In this document: piece by piece, positions 1-8,513 of the stretch
How the letters are laid out: each line of letters starts with the position of its first letter
How positions within the stretch are numbered: the stretch's first letter is position 1
Translations under genes and position numbers: made by a program
Notes under the pieces: generated by a model
The model's database searches: none
What the model saw: only the letters and a program-made list of their open reading frames with translations
What the model was told of the DNA's origin: nothing
Assembly: GCA_964537205.1 (NCBI GenBank)
Contig: CAZHZH010000007.1
Span: forward strand, 1 to 51,075
Direction of reading: 5' to 3'
Source of the DNA: Colivivens sp964537205
GTDB taxonomy: Bacteria; Bacteroidota; Bacteroidia; Bacteroidales; Bacteroidaceae
Length of the DNA stretch: 51,075 nucleotides

Positions 1-1438
1 CCTTTAAGATTCTGTCATAGGCGCGAGCGGAAAGGTTCAATCGCTTCATTGCGTCGCGAAGCCGTTCAGAGCTTTGTGCGTCCAATTGAGCATATTCATT
101 TAGCAAGGCAGTGGTCATCTGTGCGTTGCAGTGTATGCCCTTCTCATTTGCGAATCTGTCCTCTTGTATTTTCCGTGCCTTGATAACCCTTTCGCGTATG
201 GTTGCGCTTGATTCTCCTTTAGGCGCGTTTGCCATGTCGCTGAAAGGTACGCTCTCAACTTCCACTTGAATGTCTATACGGTCCATCAGCGGTCCGCTTA
301 TTTTATTAAGGTATCGTTGTATTTGCGCCGGAGTGCAAACACATGGATGGGTCGGATGGTGCTTGTATCCGCAAGGGCATGGATTCATTGACGCTACGAG
401 CATGAATGAACATGGCATGGTTATATTATATTTTGCCCTGGAAATGGTGATTTGCCTGTCTTCAAGTGGTTGTCGTAGGGTTTCAAGGACCGACTTGGAA
501 AATTCGGTGAATTCATCGAGGAAAAGGACTCCGTTGTGCGCAAGGCATATTTCGCCTGGCATGAAGTTGCTTCCTCCACCTACCAAGGCTACGTCTGAAA
601 CCGTATGGTGTGGCGATCTGAACGGACGTTGGGTGATAAGTGATGTTGCTTTATTTAGTTTTCCCGCAATGCTATGTATTTGTGTGGTTTCGAGACTCTC
701 TGCGAGTGAAAGTGGAGGAAGTATGGATGGAAGGCGTTTGGACATCATTGACTTTCCACAGCCTGGACTGCCTACCAATATTATGTTGTGACCTCCTGCC
801 GCCGCTACTTCGAACGCCCGTTTGACGTTTTCTTGTCCTTTCACCTCGTCAAAATCAAAGTCGAATTTGGTTTGTTGCGAGTAGAACAACTCACGTGTAT
901 TGATGATTGTAGGTTGTAAGTCCTTCGTTCCTGAAAAGTAGTCTACAACATCCATGAAATGTCGTATGCCATATACTTTCAACTTGTTGACTACTGCCGC
1001 TTCTTTTACGTTTTCTTCAGGGACAAACAATCCGTCAAGTCCCATTTTCCTCGCTTTTATCGCTATTGGCAGCGCTCCTTTAATAGGCTGTATGGATCCA
1101 TCTAAGCTTAATTCACCTACAAACATATATTTGCCGATGTTGTCGGCTTCGAGAATGTTCATTGACATCAACATGCCAATAGCGATTGGCAAATCGAATC
1201 CGGAACCTTCTTTTTTTGTGTCGGCCGGTGCCATGTTCACAACGACTTGTTTCATTTCAATTCTGTAGCCATTGGTCGTCAACGCTGAAAGTACTCTCTC
1301 CTGGCTTTCTCTGACGGCGTTATCAGGCAATCCCACAATAGAGAAATGTGGAAGGGCGCTATTCGAAATGTTTGTTTCAACTGTTACGGGTAAGGCCTCC
1401 AAACCCTGAAGTGTAGCTGTGTAAACTTTTGATACCAT
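1..1438 (-). CDS. comM: YifB/ComM family Mg-chelatase-like AAA+ ATPase (3' end outside window)
   Basis: Cytoplasmic ATPase of the YifB/ComM family; ComM in naturally transformable bacteria is a hexameric helicase that promotes branch migration during integration of incoming DNA. I translated 479 codons from the ATG at 1438. An N-terminal ChlI-like domain (about residues 1-170) precedes a Mg-chelatase AAA+ core with Walker A GSPGCGKS (223-230), Walker B GVLFLDEF (303-310) and a Cys-rich 'NPCPCGYKHH' segment, then the C-terminal helical domain. The frame is open at base 1, so the last few dozen residues are missing. It lies 28 bases downstream of trkH on the same strand and may be cotranscribed. 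dprA, another transformation-linked gene, is at 35840. Family assignment is firm; a role in uptake here is inference. Confidence 0.93.
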   Translation of the reverse strand, partial: MVSKVYTATLQGLEALPVTVETNISNSALPHFSIVGLPDNAVRESQERVLSALTTNGYRIEMKQVVVNMAPADTKKEGSGFDLPIAIGMLMSMNILEADNIGKYMFVGELSLDGSIQPIKGALPIAIKARKMGLDGLFVPEENVKEAAVVNKLKVYGIRHFMDVVDYFSGTKDLQPTIINTRELFYSQQTKFDFDFDEVKGQENVKRAFEVAAAGGHNIILVGSPGCGKSMMSKRLPSILPPLSLAESLETTQIHSIAGKLNKATSLITQRPFRSPHHTVSDVALVGGGSNFMPGEICLAHNGVLFLDEFTEFSKSVLETLRQPLEDRQITISRAKYNITMPCSFMLVASMNPCPCGYKHHPTHPCVCTPAQIQRYLNKISGPLMDRIDIQVEVESVPFSDMANAPKGESSATIRERVIKARKIQEDRFANEKGIHCNAQMTTALLNEYAQLDAQSSERLRDAMKRLNLSARAYDRILK

Positions 1439-1466
1439 TGTTGTTTATTAATTTGTTGTCTGTCTG

Positions 1467-2972
1467 TTATTCTTTTTTCCAAAAACTTCGTGTGAGGATT
1501 ACAAATATAGGGAATATTTCAAGACGCCCTATTAGCATTAGTATTGAACATATTATTTTTGCGATGGGGCTTATAACCGCCCAAGAGTGGGCTGGTCCGA
1601 AGTATCCCAACCCCGGTCCTACATTGCTGAGTGAGGAGAGCGAGAGGCTTATGGCTTCTGTATAGTCTCTCTTTAGTACGACATCAAGTCCGTTCATCTC
1701 TATGTAACTATTGTCAACTCCGAAGATTGTCAGAAGGAACGTTCCGATGAATAGTGAGCCGAAAAAGAGTGTCACAAACGCAAGTAACGTCTTCTGGACG
1801 GATGTAGGAATGACATCGTTGTTGAGTTTTACAGGCGCGACCAACCGTGGATGTATAATCCGCTTGAACTCGTTGTTTAAGACTTTCCAAAGAATGGCCC
1901 AGCGGATACACTTAAATCCTCCAGATGTTGACCCTGAACATGCTCCGGCGAACATGAGGAATACAAGTATAGGCATGAGGACTTGTGGCCAGATGGTATA
2001 GTCGTAGGAGGCGAATCCTGTTGTGGTCTGTAAAGAAACTGTTGTGAACAGTGACTCACGGAATGACTGTTCAATATCACCGCCCTGGTTCTGTATCATA
2101 AGTACGATGGTACAGATGAGGGTGGTGACGATAATCAGAAACAGATACACCCGAAGCTCATAGTTCTTAAAGAACTTGCGGATTCTGCCTTTCATGATGG
2201 TATAATATAATAAGGTGTAGTTAACACCCGAAAGGAACATGAAGAGTATGGTTACATACTCAATGGCCGCTGAGTTCCATTGATCGTGAAAGAAGGCGGA
2301 GTGTGGCGAGAAGCCCCCTGTTCCTGTGGTCGTCATTGCAATGTTTACCGCATCGAAGACATTCATTCCACACGCAAATAGTGAAAATGCGCATATTATA
2401 GTGAGTTCGAGGTAGATGGAGCCAATCCACTTTACCGCCACGCTTATACGCGGATGTATTTTGTCGTGCATCGGACCTGTTGACTCTGCGGCGAACAACT
2501 TGACTTCTCCTACTCCGAAGGCTGGTAATATGGCGAGTGTAAAGAATATGATTCCTATACCGCCTATCCATTGTGTCATGCTTCGCCAAAAGATAATTCC
2601 CCTTGGCAGAATGTCAATGTTGTCAATTGTTGTGGCTCCTGTAGAAGTGAAGCCCGACATGGTTTCGAAAAACGCACTGGCAAAGTCTGGTACGCTGTTT
2701 GTCAGCAAGAAAGGCATGGTTCCAATGAGAGAGAACACAATCCATACGAGTGATACTATTAAATAACCGTCGCGACGGCTGAGATTCCTGCCTGCGTTCC
2801 ATCCGATGACAATTCCGGCCGTTCCCAATGCCAGGGAGCAAATGATAGGCAGGACATAGGGTATGACGCTCTCTTTATAGAATATTGCAATGCAAAGAGT
2901 GATAAGCAGCTGGCCTGCCTCTATGAAAAGAAGTATGCCAAGTACTTTCGCTATTTGCCGCCAGTTTATCAT
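1467..2972 (-). CDS. trkH: TrkH-type potassium uptake channel subunit
   Basis: Inner-membrane K+-translocating subunit of the Trk system, 501 residues and highly hydrophobic throughout. The four selectivity-filter loops of the TrkH/KtrB fold are visible: TSTGATT (109-115), TTTGTGGF (214-221), TTTGF (316-320) and SNVGPGLG (449-456), each with its filter glycine. The FAGACSGSTSGG segment (341-352) matches the intramembrane gating loop before the final pore repeat. It follows trkA by 20 bases on the same strand, giving the expected gating-ring/channel pair. Start ATG at 2972 leads directly into a first membrane helix. Length is normal for the family. Confidence 0.95.
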   Translation of the reverse strand: MINWRQIAKVLGILLFIEAGQLLITLCIAIFYKESVIPYVLPIICSLALGTAGIVIGWNAGRNLSRRDGYLIVSLVWIVFSLIGTMPFLLTNSVPDFASAFFETMSGFTSTGATTIDNIDILPRGIIFWRSMTQWIGGIGIIFFTLAILPAFGVGEVKLFAAESTGPMHDKIHPRISVAVKWIGSIYLELTIICAFSLFACGMNVFDAVNIAMTTTGTGGFSPHSAFFHDQWNSAAIEYVTILFMFLSGVNYTLLYYTIMKGRIRKFFKNYELRVYLFLIIVTTLICTIVLMIQNQGGDIEQSFRESLFTTVSLQTTTGFASYDYTIWPQVLMPILVFLMFAGACSGSTSGGFKCIRWAILWKVLNNEFKRIIHPRLVAPVKLNNDVIPTSVQKTLLAFVTLFFGSLFIGTFLLTIFGVDNSYIEMNGLDVVLKRDYTEAISLSLSSLSNVGPGLGYFGPAHSWAVISPIAKIICSILMLIGRLEIFPIFVILTRSFWKKE

Positions 2973-2992
2973 TGTGTGTGGTGTGTCTTAAA

Positions 2993-4369
2993 TTAACGTG
3001 TAAAATATCTATCGAGTTTTTTGAGTGTCTGGCTCGCACAGAACACAACAACCTTGTCGCCGGCTTTAAGTTGTGTGTGACCAGAGACCAAGTATCCTTT
3101 GCCGTCGCGAATCATTCCTCCAATATTCACGTCGCTTGGCAGTCCGATGTTCATGACAGGCTTTTTAGTAACGTGTGAGTTGTCCTTGATAATAAACTCT
3201 GCTACATCCGCGTCTGCGACTGTGAGCATCTTTACATTGTTGACATCCGCCTTCAGAAGCATTTGGTATATATGGCTCGCCGCCATCATCTTTTTGTTGA
3301 TGATTGTGCCGACATCAAGCGATTCTGCCATATCGAGGTATGAAAGGTTCTCCACCTGTGCGTATGTATTGCAAATCCCGTTTCGTCGCGCCGCCACACA
3401 GGCAAGGATGTTCTTTTCATCATTATTGGTCAATGCCACGAAGCCTTCTATGTGATGGTATCCCTCGTCTTTCAACAAATCAAGGTCATAGCCGTCACCG
3501 TTTATTATCATTGTCCGGTTCTTGGTAAGCCGTCCAAGTTCTTCACAACGCGCTATGTCGGGTTCTATTATTTTCAGTGAGTAATTGTCGGGGATAGCCC
3601 AGTCTGCCCTTACGGCCAGCTTTCCTCCGCCGATAATCATTATGTGCTTCACGGGCGGGTAGTTGTCTTTACCAACTAAATGACGGATGTTCGTTATCTG
3701 GTCGCGTGTGGTCATGAAGAAGACAAGGTCGTTCGAGAATATTTTCTCGTCTCCTCTTGGTATGATGGTTTCATTGTCCCTCTTTATTGCTACAACGTGG
3801 AATTTATGACCATCCATGCCGATCTCTTTCAACGACTTGCCAAGCAGCATGTTCTTATCGTCGTCATCCCTTTGTTTTCCATTGGGATTTATTTCGTGCA
3901 TCTTGACGCTCAACACTACTAAGTCACCGTCGAATTCCCATACCTGCCTGATCCAACTGTGTACAACGGATGCTGCTATTTCTTGCGCGGCCAAGTATTC
4001 GGGATAGATTAGCGAGCTGATGCCTGAGTTTTCAAATATTTTCTTGTGGCTTTCTTCTAAATATTCGTAGTTGTCTATGCGCGCTACTGTGCGTTTTGCT
4101 CCGAGTTGCTTTGCGAGCATGCAACACGTGAGGTTCTCGCTTTCATTTGGCGTAACGGCAATGAAGAGGTCGGACTTCTCCACGTCGGCCTGTCGCAATC
4201 CCTTGATTGATGTAGGAGATTTCACAAGCGTCATGATGTCAAGTTCGTTATTGAGCTTGGACAATTTGTCTTCACTCTCATCAATGAGGGTGATATCAAG
4301 GTTCTCTTTCGAAAGCATTCGGGCGAGATGTGTACCTACAGCCCCTGCGCCGGCGATAACGATTTTCAT
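2993..4369 (-). CDS. trkA: TrkA, NAD-binding regulatory subunit of the Trk potassium transporter
   Basis: Peripheral cytoplasmic gating-ring subunit that binds NAD(H)/ATP and controls TrkH. The 458 residues form two RCK_N/RCK_C units: the first Rossmann motif is GAGAVG (7-12) with an acidic strand end at 'LIDESED' (28-34), the second begins near 'IIGGGKLA' (245-252). The second glycine motif is less canonical (GGGKLA rather than GxGxxG), as is common in the C-terminal half of full-length TrkA. Its start ATG overlaps the dxs stop by 4 bases (ATGA), so translation is probably coupled, and it is followed by trkH, so dxs-trkA-trkH form one operon. Confidence 0.94.
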   Translation of the reverse strand: MKIVIAGAGAVGTHLARMLSKENLDITLIDESEDKLSKLNNELDIMTLVKSPTSIKGLRQADVEKSDLFIAVTPNESENLTCCMLAKQLGAKRTVARIDNYEYLEESHKKIFENSGISSLIYPEYLAAQEIAASVVHSWIRQVWEFDGDLVVLSVKMHEINPNGKQRDDDDKNMLLGKSLKEIGMDGHKFHVVAIKRDNETIIPRGDEKIFSNDLVFFMTTRDQITNIRHLVGKDNYPPVKHIMIIGGGKLAVRADWAIPDNYSLKIIEPDIARCEELGRLTKNRTMIINGDGYDLDLLKDEGYHHIEGFVALTNNDEKNILACVAARRNGICNTYAQVENLSYLDMAESLDVGTIINKKMMAASHIYQMLLKADVNNVKMLTVADADVAEFIIKDNSHVTKKPVMNIGLPSDVNIGGMIRDGKGYLVSGHTQLKAGDKVVVFCASQTLKKLDRYFTR

Positions 4370-6288
4370 TGTTGTTCTTCTATAGCTTTACATATTGCTT
4401 CGGCGTCCATGCCGATCAGCTTCCGCAGTTCCTTAATAGAACCATGCTCTACAAATTCGTCAGGGATGCCTATGCGATGCACTTTTGTGCTATATCCATT
4501 GTCGTTTATGTATTCCAGTACGGCACTTCCAAAGCCACCATTAAGGACTCCGTCCTCAACTGTGATGATGTAGTTGTATTTCTCGCATACTTCTTTCAGT
4601 ATTCCTGTATCGAGCGGCTTTAAGAACCGCATGTCATAGTGCGCCACGCTCAGTGGCTTTCCGTTGTTCATCGCATGCATCTCCGCCATTATTATGGCTT
4701 TGCTTGCCTCGATGCCGATAGGACCAAGGGTCAGGATTGCCAGGTCGTTGCCGTCTTTCAGCTTGCGTCCTTTGCCTATAGGGATTTCCTCAAACGGGCA
4801 TTTCCAATCAATGATGGAGCCGCAGCCTCGTGGATACCTGATGACGAATGTTCCCTTGTTCGGCAGTTGTGCCGTGTACATGAGTTTTCTGAGTTCATGC
4901 TCGTCGTAAGGTGACGCGATTGTCAGGTTTGGTATAGGCCGCAAGTATGCCAAATCGAACGCTCCGTGGTGTGTTGGTCCGTCTTCTCCTACGATGCCCG
5001 CCCTGTCAAGGCAAAGCACCATGTTGAGTTTCATTATTGCCGCGTCGTGGATGATGTTGTCATAGGCGCGCTGCATGAATGAAGAGTAGATGTTGCAAAA
5101 CGGCAGCAGTCCGTCTTTTGCCATTCCGCCGGAGAAGGTGACGGCATGTCCTTCTGCTATGCCTACGTCGAATGTGCGGGTCGGCATGGCTTTCATCATG
5201 ATGTTCATTGAACAGCCTGTAGGCATCGCAGGCGTTACTCCTACGATCTTGTCGTTCTGCTGCGCCAGTTCCAACAGTGTGTTGCCAAACACGTCTTGGA
5301 ATTTTGGCGGATGTGGCTTGTCGTCCTCGCAGTCCAAACGTTCTCCCGACTCATAATCGAATTTTCCCGGGGCATGCCAAATTGTGGCGTTTTGTTCTGC
5401 CGGCTGATAGCCTTTGCCTTTGATTGTATGCAGATGCAGCAGCTTCGGACCTTTCATGTCCTTGATCGCCCTTAGTATCCTTACAATCTCAATGACATTA
5501 TGGCCGTTTGCCGGTCCAAAGTAGCGTATGTCAAGTCCTTCGAATATGTTCTGCTGGCTTGTGAGGAGTGACTTTATGCTGTTGTTGAATCGTATAAGTC
5601 CCTTCTTGCGTTGGTCGTTCAGGATTCCCCATTCGTAGAGCTTTAGTGAGGTCTTGTATCTCAAACGGTTGTATGTGCTGTTGGTCGTGAGGTCAAGCAG
5701 ATACTGGCGCATGCCTCCAACGCTCTTGTCTATCGACATGTTGTTGTCGTTCAAAATGATAAGCATGTCGTTCGGTGTGCTCGATACGTTATTCAGTCCT
5801 TCGAACGCCAACCCCCCGCTCATTGCGCCGTCGCCAATAACGGCCACTATCTTGCGGTCAATTCCCTGCTGTTTGGCGGCTACTGCCATTCCCAAGGCGG
5901 CTGAGATGGAATTCGACGCATGACCGCAACAGAAGGTGTCGTATTCGCTTTCTGTTGGGAAGGGGAACGGCTTTAAGCCGTGGAACTTCCTGTTTGTCTT
6001 GAATCGTTCTTTTCTGCCCGTGAGAATCTTGTGGGCGTATGCTTGATGCCCCACGTCCCATACCAGCCGGTCGAACGGGGTATTGAATACATAATGTAAA
6101 GCGACGATAATCTCTACGGCTCCGAGGCTTGACGCCAGGTGGCCCGGGTTTATTGACAACTCTTCAATGATATCACGGCGTATTTCACTGCAAAGTTGTG
6201 GTAACTGATTTACGCTCAGTTTCCTTAGGTCTTGTGGGTATTCTATTTTGGAAAGGAGGGTGAACTCCTCCTTGTTTACTTCTGCCAT
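4366..6288 (-). CDS. dxs: 1-deoxy-D-xylulose-5-phosphate synthase
   Basis: Thiamine-diphosphate enzyme that condenses pyruvate and glyceraldehyde 3-phosphate, the first step of the MEP isoprenoid pathway. The 640-residue length is typical. Visible signatures are DVGHQAYAHKILTGR, the ThDP/Mg motif GDGAMSGG followed downstream by NDN, and the transketolase pyrimidine-domain motif DRAGIVGEDGPTHHG; a transketolase C-terminal domain follows. It heads the dxs-trkA-trkH operon and has a near-consensus Bacteroidetes promoter about 17 bases upstream of the start. The pairing of an isoprenoid gene with potassium uptake has no obvious metabolic logic. Confidence 0.97.
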   Translation of the reverse strand: MAEVNKEEFTLLSKIEYPQDLRKLSVNQLPQLCSEIRRDIIEELSINPGHLASSLGAVEIIVALHYVFNTPFDRLVWDVGHQAYAHKILTGRKERFKTNRKFHGLKPFPFPTESEYDTFCCGHASNSISAALGMAVAAKQQGIDRKIVAVIGDGAMSGGLAFEGLNNVSSTPNDMLIILNDNNMSIDKSVGGMRQYLLDLTTNSTYNRLRYKTSLKLYEWGILNDQRKKGLIRFNNSIKSLLTSQQNIFEGLDIRYFGPANGHNVIEIVRILRAIKDMKGPKLLHLHTIKGKGYQPAEQNATIWHAPGKFDYESGERLDCEDDKPHPPKFQDVFGNTLLELAQQNDKIVGVTPAMPTGCSMNIMMKAMPTRTFDVGIAEGHAVTFSGGMAKDGLLPFCNIYSSFMQRAYDNIIHDAAIMKLNMVLCLDRAGIVGEDGPTHHGAFDLAYLRPIPNLTIASPYDEHELRKLMYTAQLPNKGTFVIRYPRGCGSIIDWKCPFEEIPIGKGRKLKDGNDLAILTLGPIGIEASKAIIMAEMHAMNNGKPLSVAHYDMRFLKPLDTGILKEVCEKYNYIITVEDGVLNGGFGSAVLEYINDNGYSTKVHRIGIPDEFVEHGSIKELRKLIGMDAEAICKAIEEQQ

Positions 6289-6311
6289 AAACGCATGTAA
6301 TTCTTAACTTG

Positions 6312-6342
6312 CAAAAATACATCTTTTTTTTGAAGATGCAAA
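6312..6342 (-). promoter_or_regulatory. Bacteroidetes-type promoter for dxs-trkA-trkH
   Basis: On the minus strand a -33 TTTG (6342-6339) and a -7 TATTTTTG (6319-6312) are separated by 19 bases, matching the Bacteroides sigma-ABfr consensus TTTG-N19-21-TAnnTTTG. Transcription would start near 6305, leaving a leader of about 17 bases before the dxs ATG at 6288. Confidence 0.75.
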
Positions 6343-6420
6343 ATAAAACGTCTTATAAACGAATAAATAATGCATGGTAGATATGAATGGTTGAGCGTTT
6401 ACGCTTGTCTGTTTTATATC

Positions 6421-6520
6421 NNNNNNNNNNNNNNNNNNNNNNNNNNNNNNNNNNNNNNNNNNNNNNNNNNNNNNNNNNNNNNNNNNNNNNNNNNNNNNNN
6501 NNNNNNNNNNNNNNNNNNNN
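6421..6520. other. Assembly gap (100 N)
   Basis: Exactly 100 N, a scaffold-gap placeholder of unknown true length, between the dxs promoter and the terminator of the gene at 6578. Any small gene or RNA here is invisible. Confidence 0.97.
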
Positions 6521-6525
6521 AATAA

Positions 6526-6557
6526 AAAAGTCCGAAGCTCTGTTGCTCCGGACTTTT
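6526..6557 (-). terminator. Rho-independent terminator of the secreted-protein gene
   Basis: Arms AAAAGTCCG (6526-6534) and CGGACTTTT (6549-6557) are perfect complements, extended by an AGC/GCT pair and followed on the minus strand by more U residues. It sits 20 bases past the stop codon at 6578. Confidence 0.85.
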
Positions 6558-6577
6558 ATGCCATTAGCCGACAAATA

Positions 6578-7249
6578 TTATTTTATGTAAACCTTCTTAC
6601 CGTCAACAATGTTCAGACCTTTCTGAAGTGTGTTCAAACGTTGACCGGCGATGTTGTAAATGCCTTTGGCTGCATCTCCGTTGGCGTTGATTTCGTTGAT
6701 GGCTGTAGATGTACCTGTAACCTTTCCATCCTGAATTGTGAATGAGGCTTTCAAGTCGTCATCGTCACTATCACGAGAGTCAATATCATAACGTTCCGTT
6801 GCACCTGGGAATATTGTAGCAGTATATTGGGTTACAGTAAATGTTCCGTCTGTAAGAGAACTTCCATCAAAGTAGAATGTTCCAATCAAACCGCTTCCTG
6901 CATCGATAACACGACCTGTTGTTGTTGCTGTTAAACTGATAAGCAAGTCGTTTGGTTTAGATGCTGTAAACATTTCTACCTTACCCCTTGTAAACGCTTT
7001 TGGACAACGATCACTTAGTGTTACATATTCTTCATCGTCTTCATTATATATGAAATTATCCTTCGTAAGACCTTCAGGAAGAGCATAGCTTGCTTGAATA
7101 CCTGCGATGGATGTATCATTAGTCATGTAGATATATACAGGAATCTTGGCAGTATTGTCAGATTCACCGACTTCAATGTAGAGGTTGTTCTGTGCATTAA
7201 CTGAAATAGATCCAATCAATGCGACGAGTGAAAGTAAAAATTTTTTCAT
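6578..7249 (-). CDS. Secreted cohesin-like protein with Prevotella-type C-terminal motif
   Basis: Small exported protein. I chose the ATG at 7249 (MKKFLLSLVALIG...) because it opens a canonical signal peptide ending near 'VNAQ'; an in-frame ATG two codons earlier is possible. The mature part (LYIEVGESDNTAKIPVYIYM..., '...IAGIQASYALPEGL...', 'GLIGTFYFDGSSLTDG') has the layout of a cohesin-type beta-sandwich as seen in many Prevotella secreted proteins. The tail 'GIYNIAGQRLN...GLNIVDGKKVYIK' is the recurrent Bacteroidetes C-terminal module related to Por/type IX sorting domains. It is monocistronic, with its own promoter and terminator. No enzymatic residues are recognisable. Cell-surface or secreted placement is inferred from the signal and tail; the cohesin call rests on pattern only. 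Confidence 0.72.
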   Translation of the reverse strand: MKKFLLSLVALIGSISVNAQNNLYIEVGESDNTAKIPVYIYMTNDTSIAGIQASYALPEGLTKDNFIYNEDDEEYVTLSDRCPKAFTRGKVEMFTASKPNDLLISLTATTTGRVIDAGSGLIGTFYFDGSSLTDGTFTVTQYTATIFPGATERYDIDSRDSDDDDLKASFTIQDGKVTGTSTAINEINANGDAAKGIYNIAGQRLNTLQKGLNIVDGKKVYIK

Positions 7250-7299
7250 ATGCAATTCTTATTTTAGTTTGTTATTACTCATTTATCGATAATACGCAG

Positions 7300-7330
7300 C
7301 AAAGATAAGGTATAAATCGTTAATGACAAA
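7300..7330 (-). promoter_or_regulatory. Bacteroidetes-type promoter for the cohesin-like gene
   Basis: Minus-strand -33 TTTG (7330-7327) and -7 TATCTTTG (7307-7300) are 19 bases apart. The predicted start site near 7293 gives a leader of roughly 40 bases to the ATG at 7249. Confidence 0.75.
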
Positions 7331-7517
7331 ATTTTTTCATTGTTTTTTTGTTGTTTTGTTGTTTTTACCTCAAAAATGTGAGAGAAACGCTCTCTGCGGA
7401 ATCCGTGTTTGGATATTTCTTTATATCGCAGGCTTACTGGTTGCAAGAAAGAATGCATGCGAAGAAGCCAGTATAAACTTCGTTCTGGCTCTCCGCATAC
7501 AGGTTCTTTTTGTATTT

Positions 7518-7540
7518 ACACCTTATTATATATAAGGTGT
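7518..7540. terminator. Hairpin between the cohesin-like gene and ddh, possible terminator
   Basis: ACACCTTAT (7518-7526) and ATAAGGTGT (7532-7540) form a perfect 9-pair stem with a 5-base loop, 17 bases past the ddh stop. No U-tract follows on the minus strand, so termination is uncertain. Related 'ACACCTTATTATATATA' text recurs at 35045-35061. Confidence 0.45.
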
Positions 7541-7557
7541 GTCAGATAGTCTTGTGT

Positions 7558-8442
7558 CTATACCAGGTGGCGTATTATGTCTTCCTTGTCTCCTGGTAAC
7601 ATGTCGATCACAGGTATCTCAATCATGGTGTAGGCTCCTGGTTTCTGTTTGAGGGAAGCGCGTGCTACGTTGACAAGCACCTGGCTTGTGAGTGCGGGAT
7701 TGTTGATCTTCATGTCGAACTCAAAGAGTTGGTTGTGCGTCTTTCCCGAAACTCCCTTGCGTACGAGGTTCACGCCGTGTCCCACATCGTTTAAGTCGTC
7801 AACACGCGGAACTTGTATTACGTGGGTTTCATCGTTTACGAAGTATGCGTCGGCTTTTATCGCGGCCTCAACCTTTTTGAAGTCCGCCCCGTCTTCCAAC
7901 TCAACGTAAACCATGCGGCGGTGTATGCCCGTCCCTACGGGTATTGTCATAGAGAGGGCGTCGCGTACGCCGTCAATGGCGCGTACTGCCACTGAGTGTC
8001 CCATGGAACGGCCCGGTCCGAAATTTGTATAGCTTATGCCTTTAGGCGCAAGACTCTCCATGAGTGTGCGGACGATGGAGTCGCTTCCCGGGTCCCATCC
8101 AGCGCTGATTATGCTTACCGCCCCATGCTTCTTTGCCTCTGCGTCAAGAGTCCTGCGTAAGTCGACAATTTGAGTATGGATGTCGAAACTGTCCACCGTG
8201 TTTATTCCAAGGGCGAGTATTTCCTTGGCTTTCTCTTCTACTTTGCGAGTTGGTGTCGCAAGGATCGCCACATCGACTTTGCCAAGCTCCTTTATGTCGG
8301 TTACTACCTTGTACCCGTTGATCTCTGGCTCGTCTGCCTTTCTGCGTACGATGCCGGCACACTCCATGTCGGGAGCCGCCTCAAGTGCCTCAAGCGCGTA
8401 TTTGCCAATATTGCCGTATCCGACAATTGCTACTTTTATCAT
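7558..8442 (-). CDS. ddh: meso-diaminopimelate D-dehydrogenase
   Basis: NADPH enzyme that reductively aminates L-2-amino-6-oxopimelate (tetrahydrodipicolinate) to meso-diaminopimelate in one step, bypassing the succinylase or acetylase branches for lysine and peptidoglycan. Start taken at 8442: it opens directly with the Rossmann fold 'MIKVAIVGYGNIGKYALE', while an upstream in-frame Met at 8487 would place 15 unrelated residues, encoded by the secDF terminator, in front. Further family motifs are 'SAGWDPGSDSIVR' and 'GPGRSMGHSVAVRAIDGV'. The 294 residues fit the Bacteroidetes form. No neighbouring lysine genes are present. Confidence 0.93.
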   Translation of the reverse strand: MIKVAIVGYGNIGKYALEALEAAPDMECAGIVRRKADEPEINGYKVVTDIKELGKVDVAILATPTRKVEEKAKEILALGINTVDSFDIHTQIVDLRRTLDAEAKKHGAVSIISAGWDPGSDSIVRTLMESLAPKGISYTNFGPGRSMGHSVAVRAIDGVRDALSMTIPVGTGIHRRMVYVELEDGADFKKVEAAIKADAYFVNDETHVIQVPRVDDLNDVGHGVNLVRKGVSGKTHNQLFEFDMKINNPALTSQVLVNVARASLKQKPGAYTMIEIPVIDMLPGDKEDIIRHLV

Positions 8443-8460
8443 AGTTGTGTTGTTTAAGTA

Positions 8461-8495
8461 AAAAGAGGATGTTCGTAGTTGAAGCATCCTCTTTT
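8461..8495 (-). terminator. Rho-independent terminator of secDF
   Basis: AAAAGAGGATG (8461-8471) and CATCCTCTTTT (8485-8495) form a perfect 11-pair stem with a 13-base loop; the minus-strand copy ends in U residues, 18 bases past the secDF stop. ddh starts just beyond it, so ddh expression needs read-through or a promoter inside this hairpin region. Confidence 0.85.
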
Positions 8496-8513
8496 CCGGG
8501 TTTGTATTATTGT